DNA of 11,893 bases from Scatomorpha sp964367935 (GTDB lineage: Bacteria > Bacillota > Clostridia > Oscillospirales > Oscillospiraceae), in the NCBI GenBank assembly GCA_964367935.1, contig CAYIYZ010000011.1, forward strand, positions 1-11,893, given 5' to 3'. The number at the start of each line of letters is the position of its first letter. Positions within the stretch are counted from its first letter, which is position 1. Of the stretch, positions 6,723-11,893 are shown one piece after another. A program made the position numbers and the translations under genes. Below the pieces are notes generated by a model that saw only the letters and a list, made by a program, of their open reading frames with translations, did no database searches and was not told the origin of the DNA.

Positions 6723-6732
6723 TACTGTTTTC

Positions 6733-7224
6733 TTATGTCAAATACTTCTGAGTAACATATATTTGATTTGCAATCGACAAAACCATCGCCCTGACTAAAA
6801 TCGTCTGCTCCGTTCTCTTTGTCTCTATACAGGGTAAAGCCTTGCCTGTAAAGTCAAATGCCTCTTTAAGAGAATTTTCAAGCTCTCGACAAAAAAAGTT
6901 AAAGGCAATGTCAAGAGGGTAGGTCATGCGCTGGATATTAAAAAACTTGGATATCTGCTGAACTGTAAACACCGGCTTCGCCAAAGCTATGACTATTAAA
7001 TAGCACAAATGCTCTCTGTCATACTTTTTCTTGTTGGGCGCCGGCAACGCCCCATGCTTGATATAGTTACTTATCATCGCACCTGTCATCGGCTCCTGAA
7101 GCACAGGCTCCAGTATCTTATTTACAGTAGTTAGCACCTGTTCCAAATATAAAGGCATATTTGGTAATTCATCAAAATACGGTACTGTGAAATTACGAGC
7201 GTTGCTCATTTTTTCTTCTTGCAT
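6733..7224 (-). CDS. DUF1836 protein, putative HTH regulator
   Basis: The 163-residue protein matches the DUF1836 family of Bacillota by pattern: an opening FDELPNMPLYLEQVL (17-31), then TGAMISNYIKHGALPAPNKKKYDREHLCYLIVIALAK (about 47-83), a putative winged or MerR-like helix-turn-helix with its basic wing, then a VQQISKFF helix. The C-terminal half is helical and of unknown role, perhaps effector binding or dimerisation. The family is thought to be regulatory but is poorly studied. ATG at 7224 has GAAGG five bases upstream; ATG at 7209 (MSNARNF) is the alternative, with a poorer site. It is transcribed divergently from the lipoprotein gene, from a strong promoter whose -35 overlaps a perfect palindrome, so it may control both itself and its neighbour. 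Confidence 0.8.
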   Translation of the reverse strand: MQEEKMSNARNFTVPYFDELPNMPLYLEQVLTTVNKILEPVLQEPMTGAMISNYIKHGALPAPNKKKYDREHLCYLIVIALAKPVFTVQQISKFFNIQRMTYPLDIAFNFFCRELENSLKEAFDFTGKALPCIETKRTEQTILVRAMVLSIANQIYVTQKYLT

Positions 7225-7247
7225 CTATGCCTTCACCCCTTTTTGAA

Positions 7248-7276
7248 ATAATATCACAGCAAAAAATAATTGTCAA
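7248..7276 (-). promoter_or_regulatory. Strong predicted promoter of the DUF1836 gene
   Basis: Minus-strand TTGACA (7271-7276), exactly 17 bases, TATTAT (7248-7253). The -35 is embedded in the palindrome AATTG-T-CAATT (7268-7278), a natural place for repressor binding. Confidence 0.75.
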
Positions 7277-7278
7277 TT
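7268..7278. promoter_or_regulatory. Candidate operator palindrome
   Basis: AATTG, one central T, CAATT: a perfect 11-base dyad lying over the -35 box of the DUF1836 promoter and 13 bases from the -35 of the divergent lipoprotein promoter. It is AT-rich, so chance cannot be excluded. Confidence 0.3.
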
Positions 7279-7290
7279 CTCAATAAATGC

Positions 7291-7319
7291 TTTACAAGGT
7301 AATTGTGATGTGCTAATAT
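7291..7319 (+). promoter_or_regulatory. Candidate promoter of the lipoprotein gene
   Basis: TTTACA (7291-7296), 17 bases, TAATAT (7314-7319). A better -10 hexamer, TATAAT, lies at 7317-7322, but it would give a 20-base spacer. Confidence 0.5.
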
Positions 7320-7371
7320 AATCTTCGACATTCTATCAAGGGGTGTCAAACATTATTTCGAGAGGTGTTTT

Positions 7372-9030
7372 ATGTTAAAAAAGAATTTTAAATCGAAGCT
7401 TTCCCTATTGGTATTGGCGTCAACTTTGTTGCTGTCTGCATGTTCAAACGATACTCCTGCGCCGTCAGCGGAGGTGAGTGCACCTGCTGAGAGTGCAGCC
7501 GCTGTCAGTGCAGAACCCTCAGCCGAGCAAGAAGTTGCAGTTGAATCAGCTGAGAATCTCAGTACTTTCGTAACAAACCTGCAGTCTGATTACATAGTAC
7601 AGGAAGGTCGTTTTGAGGACGTCGATACACTCGCTATGGCAAGTGCCGGTCAGCTCACTTCCTGCTTCGGTAATAACAACGGCTCCTTCTATCAGACGGC
7701 TTATCTGCCGCCTGCACCGGAGCAGAACTTTGCGACAGGTATCCCCCAGCTTAACTGGGCGGACGAGGCGCCGACAGCATTCGATGATCCCGAAGTGGAG
7801 AACTACCCTGCTAACCCCTACTTCGCACCTATCGGTTGGACCTACAAACTACGTGCAGATGAGGCTATCGTACTGCTTTACGAACTTCCGCCCGAGAGTG
7901 AGTACTTCTCCATCGGTGCATATGCTCTGTTGGCAGGCGCACAGGAGGGAATGGATCTCTCCTACGACCCCTACAACATCAACCTAAAGGGCACCGAAGA
8001 GATCGGCGAGTACAATGTCGTATTCTCTTCTTTGGGCGATCAGCTAAATCAGATGCGTATAGAGTCCACAGCCGCTGAGGGCGAAGCACATTTCGGTGAA
8101 AAGGCTGTCATCGTTATCGGCGGCGACCAGTCTACCAACGAAGACATGGTTGCGCAACTCATAGAAAGCGGTATTTCCGAGAGTGTAATAAATGTCATTA
8201 ACCTACCTTCACAGGCTCTCAACATGGGTCTGCAGACAGGTGGCGACACCTTCACTCTGTTAGGTCGCGTTTCTCAGCCTACAGGTGGCGAAGAAGCATA
8301 TCAGGAGTTTGCAGCTAAGCTTCTTTCCGACGCAGAAATCTACCGCATCACCCCCATGGTAGAGGACGAAGCTGTCACCATGCCCTTAGATCAACTTGTA
8401 AGACGTGGCACGGGCATCAGCGAAATGTCCACGCTCGGCTACTCAAGGCAGGACTTAGACTCCATACGTCAGTCGATAATTGATAAGTACACAGCTGAGG
8501 GCTACAGCTACATCGAGCTATATCCGCATATCTCCGTGCCTGATGGCATTACAAGCATCTACGCTACGCTCAACGGCAAAGGCGATAACCGTGACGCAGC
8601 TTACCTCAGCACCGACTACTTCCAGTTTAACTCACCCGATGATCTTGTCGTCATGTACGGTGTAAACCACACAGAAACAGGTAAGGCAACTTACTCCAAC
8701 TCTGTTTTGTACGGTGTAGATAAGCTAAACGGCGTTGCAAGTGCCTATGATGCACAGTACGTGGGCTCAGCAGATGCATATCTTGCCGAGGGCTACCATG
8801 ACAGTGAAAACTACTACGTATATAACTTCGACCGCTACGGCACAGAGCCCTACAGCACTCAGGTTGAGTACAGCACAGACAACGAAAAAGGTAAATACTA
8901 CGGCGTTGACGACGGTCAGGACCTTCGTATAGCCTTCCGTGCATACGTCGAGCCCGAGACAGGTGTAGGCCCTGCCTACGACGAAATCGTCTACGATCGC
9001 GCTATCTTGTTCTACAAAGAAGCTGAATAA
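7372..9030 (+). CDS. Large secreted lipoprotein of unknown function
   Basis: The 552-residue precursor starts with a basic N-region, a hydrophobic core and the lipobox LLSAC, so signal peptidase II should cleave before Cys24 and leave a lipid-anchored exported protein. Residues 25-62 are a flexible Ser/Ala/Pro/Glu-rich linker. The rest is one long acidic, tyrosine-rich soluble region without membrane segments. An N-terminal part (about 63-210) includes WTYKLRADEAIVLLYELPP (156-174) and EYFSIGAYALL. A central alpha/beta-looking part (about 211-330) has AVIVIGGDQST. A C-terminal part (about 370-550) carries DDLVVMYGVNHTETGKATYS (423-442). The combination of an ADEAIVLLYELPP-EYFS stretch and a GVNH-TGKATY stretch looks like a conserved family, but I cannot name it. 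GAGAGGTG precedes ATG at 7372. It is monocistronic, divergent from the DUF1836 gene and closed by a bidirectional terminator. Substrate binding or an extracellular enzyme are both possible. Confidence 0.85.
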   Translation: MLKKNFKSKLSLLVLASTLLLSACSNDTPAPSAEVSAPAESAAAVSAEPSAEQEVAVESAENLSTFVTNLQSDYIVQEGRFEDVDTLAMASAGQLTSCFGNNNGSFYQTAYLPPAPEQNFATGIPQLNWADEAPTAFDDPEVENYPANPYFAPIGWTYKLRADEAIVLLYELPPESEYFSIGAYALLAGAQEGMDLSYDPYNINLKGTEEIGEYNVVFSSLGDQLNQMRIESTAAEGEAHFGEKAVIVIGGDQSTNEDMVAQLIESGISESVINVINLPSQALNMGLQTGGDTFTLLGRVSQPTGGEEAYQEFAAKLLSDAEIYRITPMVEDEAVTMPLDQLVRRGTGISEMSTLGYSRQDLDSIRQSIIDKYTAEGYSYIELYPHISVPDGITSIYATLNGKGDNRDAAYLSTDYFQFNSPDDLVVMYGVNHTETGKATYSNSVLYGVDKLNGVASAYDAQYVGSADAYLAEGYHDSENYYVYNFDRYGTEPYSTQVEYSTDNEKGKYYGVDDGQDLRIAFRAYVEPETGVGPAYDEIVYDRAILFYKEAE

Positions 9031-9032
9031 TA

Positions 9033-9069
9033 AAAAATGCGGAGAGCGATATACGCTCTCCGCATTTTT
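9033..9069. terminator. Bidirectional intrinsic terminator
   Basis: A perfect 16-bp stem (9033-9048 with 9054-9069) closes a five-base loop. Its outer pairs are A-T, so the stem arms supply the T-run on each strand. It sits between convergent genes: three bases after the lipoprotein stop and 35 after the nitroreductase stop. Confidence 0.92.
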
Positions 9070-9104
9070 ACTTTTTAGGCTACTATTAATTGGTATTGCG
9101 CCGC

Positions 9105-9650
9105 TTAGCTCCTATACGTCAGCAACTCAGCCACCGGCTTTCTCTTGGGCGCATTCGGGATCTCCTCAGGATAACCCATACAAATAAGTGCGCCTATCTT
9201 TTGGTTCTCAGGTAGCTCAAGCAACTCTATTATTCTATCCTCGTCAAAATATCCCGTTATGACCGTACCCACGCCTTTATCATAGGCCGATAAGCAAAAG
9301 GTTTGCGCTGCCGCTCCGGCATCGAACATCTCAAACCCGTCGCCCTTAGGCGTTGAAATGCTGCCGTCACGCTCATAACCCGAGCGCTTCGTCACATACG
9401 ATAGCACCATAACAGCCGCACAGCTCTTGAGTGTACGCTCGTTCATGGTAAAATCAAGTATCATGCCCTCCGCTATTTTATTTATTATTTCACGACTCTC
9501 TATCAAGATATAGCGTGGTATTTGAGTGTGCTTCCACGTCGGCGAGTAGGAGGCGTCCTCCACTATTTGCTCTATTATATCATGTGTAATTGGTTCGTCT
9601 TTAAATTTCCTTATACTTCTTCTACCCTTTATTGCCTCTGACACGCCCAT
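9105..9650 (-). CDS. Nitroreductase-family flavoprotein
   Basis: The 181-residue cytoplasmic protein belongs to the FMN-binding nitroreductase superfamily, whose members pass hydride from NAD(P)H to nitro compounds, quinones or other acceptors. The N-terminal RRSIRKF (residues 10-16) supplies the FMN phosphate and ring contacts. SPTWKHTQIPRY (36-47) matches the family's second flavin-binding segment, but the usual Asn before x-Gln is His here. The C-terminal part has GAAAQTFCLSAYDKGVGTVITGYF and a final GALICMGYPEE strand, as expected. At 181 residues it is on the short side of the family, whose members act as dimers. ATG at 9650 is chosen; GGAGG is 10 bases upstream, a little far. The in-frame ATG at 9707 would lie within the promoter. 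It is divergent from the radical SAM gene and the physiological acceptor is unknown. Confidence 0.92.
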   Translation of the reverse strand: MGVSEAIKGRRSIRKFKDEPITHDIIEQIVEDASYSPTWKHTQIPRYILIESREIINKIAEGMILDFTMNERTLKSCAAVMVLSYVTKRSGYERDGSISTPKGDGFEMFDAGAAAQTFCLSAYDKGVGTVITGYFDEDRIIELLELPENQKIGALICMGYPEEIPNAPKRKPVAELLTYRS

Positions 9651-9671
9651 ATTCCATTTTCCTCCTATTTC

Positions 9672-9689
9672 TATACTATAAGTAGTATA
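9672..9689. promoter_or_regulatory. Candidate operator over the nitroreductase -10
   Basis: TATACTA (9672-9678) and TAGTATA (9683-9689) form a perfect 7-bp inverted repeat with four bases between. One arm is the -10 box and the other covers the expected transcription start, so a bound protein would block the promoter. Confidence 0.4.
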
Positions 9690-9712
9690 ACATTTCAGAG
9701 TCACCATTTCAA
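9684..9712 (-). promoter_or_regulatory. Predicted promoter of the nitroreductase gene
   Basis: Minus-strand TTGAAA (9707-9712), 17 bases, TATACT (9684-9689). The -10 lies in the right arm of an inverted repeat at 9672-9689, and the -35 coincides with a weak -35 for the opposite gene. Confidence 0.65.
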
Positions 9713-9735
9713 CAGCGAGAATATTATGTTATAAT
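9707..9735 (+). promoter_or_regulatory. Candidate promoter of the radical SAM gene
   Basis: A perfect TATAAT (9730-9735) is preceded at 17 bases by TTTCAA (9707-9712), a poor -35. A start near 9742 gives a leader of about 26 bases with CGGAGAG before ATG at 9768. Confidence 0.5.
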
Positions 9736-9767
9736 CATACAATCAGCATAGGTCGGAGAGTATTTGT

Positions 9768-10640
9768 ATGAAAGAGATTATTGCAAAGAGCTTGGTGTCC
9801 ACTAAGAACAACATGAACATATACAGAGGCTGTACTCATAACTGTATTTACTGTGACAGTCGCAGCGAGATCTACGGCAAGACATACACCTTTGAGGATA
9901 TAGAGGTTAAGGTGAACGCTGCGGAACTCTTGGAAAAAGAGCTTGCTAAGCGTCGCAAACCATCTATGCTCGTAACCGGTTCCATGACAGATCCCTATAT
10001 ACCGCTTGAAGAAAAGTTGCAGAATACGAGAAAATGCCTTGAGATAATCGAAAAGCACGGTTTCGGCGTGGCTGTGCTTACTAAGTCCGATCTTGTGTTG
10101 CGAGATTTAGATATACTCAAGCGGATAAACGAGAAAACAAAATGTGTGGTACAGATGACACTCACTACCTATGACGAGGCTCTGTGCAAGGTAATAGAGC
10201 CTAAGGTCTGCACTACTAAGCGTCGCTACGAGGTGTTAAAAGCGTTACAGGAGGCAGGTATACCCACGGTGGTCTGGATGACGCCTCTGTTGCCGTTTAT
10301 CAACGATACCAAGGAGAATGTCACCGGAATATTAGATTACTGCAAGGACGCCGGAGTGAAAGGCATACTCACCTTCGGTGTCGGCATGACACTGAGGGCA
10401 GGTAACAGGGAGTACTATTTCAAGAAGCTCGACGAGCATTTCCCCGGTCTTAAAAGAGAGTATATGCGACGCTACGGTGGCGCCTATGGGCTAAAAAGCC
10501 CCAACAACGCCAGTCTCAGCAGGCTTATTCGCAATTTCTGTAGAAAAAACGATATGCTGTACGGCGAGAAGGAAATCTTCTCGTATGTTTGGGAGTTTCC
10601 GGAATACAATGAGCAGATATCTATTTTCGATTGCATGTAG
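9768..10640 (+). CDS. SplB-like radical SAM protein
   Basis: The 290-residue protein carries a radical SAM 4Fe-4S motif, Cys22-x3-Cys26-x2-Cys29 in GCTHNCIYCDSR, near its N-terminus. It would bind S-adenosylmethionine and make a 5'-deoxyadenosyl radical. TGSMTDPYIPLE (70-81), LTKSDLVLRDLDIL (104-117), VQMTLTT (128-134) and EAGIPTVVWMTPLLPFIND (162-180) follow the COG1533 (spore photoproduct lyase-related) barrel. It is shorter than Bacillus spore photoproduct lyase (about 340) and lacks that enzyme's long N-terminal region, so DNA-lesion repair should not be assumed. Other cysteines (90, 126, 140, 148, 192, 258, 289) could donate hydrogen or bind a second cluster. ATG at 9768 has CGGAGAG at suitable distance. 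No terminator follows; the promoter of the next gene starts four bases after its stop. Confidence 0.9.
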   Translation: MKEIIAKSLVSTKNNMNIYRGCTHNCIYCDSRSEIYGKTYTFEDIEVKVNAAELLEKELAKRRKPSMLVTGSMTDPYIPLEEKLQNTRKCLEIIEKHGFGVAVLTKSDLVLRDLDILKRINEKTKCVVQMTLTTYDEALCKVIEPKVCTTKRRYEVLKALQEAGIPTVVWMTPLLPFINDTKENVTGILDYCKDAGVKGILTFGVGMTLRAGNREYYFKKLDEHFPGLKREYMRRYGGAYGLKSPNNASLSRLIRNFCRKNDMLYGEKEIFSYVWEFPEYNEQISIFDCM

Positions 10641-10643
10641 TCC

Positions 10644-10672
10644 TTGACTATGCGCGCCTATCGGGCTACAAT
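10644..10672 (+). promoter_or_regulatory. Predicted promoter of the DUF3137 gene
   Basis: TTGACT (10644-10649), 17 bases, TACAAT (10667-10672), starting immediately after the radical SAM stop codon. The short leader contains a six-bp hairpin, CCATTT/AAATGG (10682-10697), not followed by a T-run. Confidence 0.7.
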
Positions 10673-10724
10673 TAAACAGTTCCATTTTATGAAATGGTAT
10701 ACTCTAAGCATACGGAGGGTTAAA

Positions 10725-11675
10725 ATGAAAACTGAAACACCGACTTCAATTAATGTAAGCGAGATAGAAACATTAAGTCGTAAGGCAGCTAAGCTCAACA
10801 CTATCGGCTTTAGGATAATCATCTTCGCATTTGTACTCACTGCACTTTTGTACTTATTCATGTATCTGGGTGACAACGCCGACACTTACATGTACAGCCT
10901 CGATTCGCCCGGTGTCCTTATCTCCCTAGCTGTAGTGAGCGTCGGCCTAGTGGGTGGCGGCCTAATCGTACTCAGCGGTAGCTACAAAAAGAAACTTGAC
11001 AGCTATATCAGCAATCATTTTGCACAGGACATTCTGGCGAATTTTTTCACAGTGGATACCTACGAGAAATTTGAACACATAGACAAACCCACAGTCAAGG
11101 AAACGAAACTCATAGACGGTTGGAATAAGCTGAGGGGCACCGACTATGTCAAGGGCAGATATAAATCTGTGCGTATGCGCATGAGTGACTTACAGCTAGT
11201 TAAGGTGGTACATTCACATGATGAGGGCACCACCTCACGCGAGGTAACAGTGTTTAAGGGTCAGTGGATAATCTGCGAATTTCATAATGATGTTAGTGTA
11301 GATTTCGTCATAAAGGAAAAGGGTGTACCTGCAGACTATAACAGAAACGCTTTCGGAGCTGATAGTTTGGCATTTAATGCGCGTTACGATATAGAAACAA
11401 GAGACGCAGAATCTGCGTCACAGATTTTAACACCGCAATACATGAATAGCATTCACGAGGCAAGCGACATTTTAGGTGGTAACTTGCGCTTGCGCTTTCA
11501 CGATGGGCGTGTCCATATAGCTTTGAACAGTGGTTTGGATTTATTTGAAGTTAGCAATAATGAGTCTGAGTTGACGGAGCTCACCGCATTGAGTAATCGT
11601 TTTTATAACGAGCTGGAGCGCATAGCAACAGTCTTAGACTTGCTTACAAATAATGAGCAATTATTCGGCGCTTAG
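10725..11675 (+). CDS. DUF3137-domain membrane protein
   Basis: The 316-residue protein has two membrane segments (about residues 28-48 and 64-84) with a short external loop, so the N-terminus and the large C-terminal domain should both be cytoplasmic. The C-terminal domain fits the DUF3137 pattern: TDYVKGRYKSVRMRMSDLQL (139-158), VFKGQWIICEF (176-186), FNARYDIETRDAESASQILTP (217-237) and GNLRLRFHDGRVHIAL (252-267). Function is unknown in the family. ATG at 10725 is chosen because GGAGGG ends six bases before it; longer in-frame starts back to 10644 would overlap the promoter itself. The start of the domain after the membrane pair is charged and probably helical. It appears monocistronic. No convincing terminator follows; a T-rich stretch without a good stem is at about 11700. 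Confidence 0.85.
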   Translation: MKTETPTSINVSEIETLSRKAAKLNTIGFRIIIFAFVLTALLYLFMYLGDNADTYMYSLDSPGVLISLAVVSVGLVGGGLIVLSGSYKKKLDSYISNHFAQDILANFFTVDTYEKFEHIDKPTVKETKLIDGWNKLRGTDYVKGRYKSVRMRMSDLQLVKVVHSHDEGTTSREVTVFKGQWIICEFHNDVSVDFVIKEKGVPADYNRNAFGADSLAFNARYDIETRDAESASQILTPQYMNSIHEASDILGGNLRLRFHDGRVHIALNSGLDLFEVSNNESELTELTALSNRFYNELERIATVLDLLTNNEQLFGA

Positions 11676-11719
11676 TTGTGTGTATTATAGGTATTTTGTC
11701 TTTTTATTAAAACAATGTA

Positions 11720-11747
11720 TTGACAAACTCATTTCTTGTGGTATACT
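11720..11747 (+). promoter_or_regulatory. Promoter of tRNA-Leu
   Basis: Consensus TTGACA (11720-11725), a 16-base spacer and TATACT (11742-11747), with the mature tRNA starting 12 bases downstream. Such a near-consensus promoter is expected for a stable RNA gene. Confidence 0.8.
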
Positions 11748-11758
11748 GTAAAACACTT

Positions 11759-11847
11759 GCGAGAGTGCTGGAATCGGCAGACAGGCAGGCTTGAGGTGCC
11801 TGTGTCACTTTATTGGCGTGTGGGTTCAAGTCCCATCTCTCGCACCA
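11759..11847 (+). tRNA. tRNA-Leu, anticodon GAG
   Basis: The 89-base gene folds by hand into a class II tRNA. Acceptor GCGAGAG (11759-11765) pairs perfectly with CTCTCGC (11837-11843), with discriminator A and encoded CCA (11845-11847). The anticodon stem CAGGC/GCCTG holds the loop TTGAGGT, giving anticodon GAG, which reads leucine CUC/CUU. The long variable arm (GTCA with TGGC) and the T arm with TTCAAGT agree with tRNA-Leu. Confidence 0.96.
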
Positions 11848-11850
11848 GTG

Positions 11851-11893
11851 TGAGTGTTCTTATAGGATTTGAGTATCCTAATAAGAACACTCA
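11851..11893 (+). terminator. Long hairpin after tRNA-Leu, probable terminator cut by the window edge
   Basis: Bases 11851-11862 pair with 11882-11893 and 11863-11868 with 11875-11880: 18 pairs, one bulged A (11881) and a six-base loop. It begins three bases after CCA. The expected T-run would lie beyond the window, so terminator is the likely but unproved role; a repeat arm of a mobile element next to a tRNA cannot be excluded. Confidence 0.6.

Noticed and set aside
10644..10724. N-terminal extension of the DUF3137 protein by 27 codons
   Set aside because: The extension overlaps the predicted promoter, starts at TTG, and lacks a ribosome binding site, while ATG at 10725 has GGAGGG well placed.
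1..11893. CRISPR array, insertion sequence, toxin-antitoxin or phage genes
   Set aside because: No regularly spaced repeats, transposase, integrase or small paired toxin-like genes were seen on either strand.

Overview
The window looks like ordinary chromosome from a low-to-moderate GC, Gram-positive-type anaerobe, most likely a Clostridia-class member of the Bacillota. This rests on strong GGAGG-type ribosome binding sites, sigma-A-like promoters with 17-base spacers, a DUF1836 gene, a YkvI-type permease, a Clostridia-style SplB-like radical SAM protein and a tRNA-Leu with encoded CCA. No phage, transposon, CRISPR array or known defence system is visible. The genus is not resolved.

Layout. 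Positions 1-5375 are all minus strand: guaA (GMP synthase, cut by the window edge one base into its final sense codon), an alpha/beta hydrolase just upstream of it, a GntP-family permease with its own promoter, structured leader and terminator, and a YkvI-like permease with its own promoter, long leader and terminator. The 343-base gap at 5376-5718 is a divergent control region between the YkvI-like permease and a plus-strand ketopantoate-reductase-family gene. At 6733-9030 a minus-strand DUF1836 gene (putative HTH regulator) and a plus-strand 552-residue lipoprotein gene diverge from a compact double promoter. A nitroreductase (minus) converges on the lipoprotein gene at a bidirectional terminator and diverges from an SplB-like radical SAM gene (plus). 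A DUF3137 membrane protein and tRNA-Leu(GAG) with its own promoter follow; a long hairpin sits on the right edge.

How the genes may work together. Two permeases of organic-acid or amino-acid type lie next to a PanE-like dehydrogenase whose Rossmann fold ends strand 2 with Asp, which hints at NAD(H) rather than NADP(H). That suggests 2-hydroxy/2-oxo acid metabolism rather than pantothenate synthesis, but this is inference. The DUF1836 protein is the obvious candidate regulator of the neighbouring lipoprotein.

The most interesting signal is in the leader of the GntP permease. Two perfect 7-bp complementary stems are interleaved as an H-type pseudoknot at the predicted 5' end of the mRNA. They would enclose the ribosome binding site and pair the start codon of a 24-codon ORF that is absent from ordinary ORF calls. 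The stop of that ORF overlaps the upstream candidate ATG of the permease (TAATG). This looks like a candidate undescribed translational switch. All structure and promoter calls were made by eye; nothing was folded or searched.
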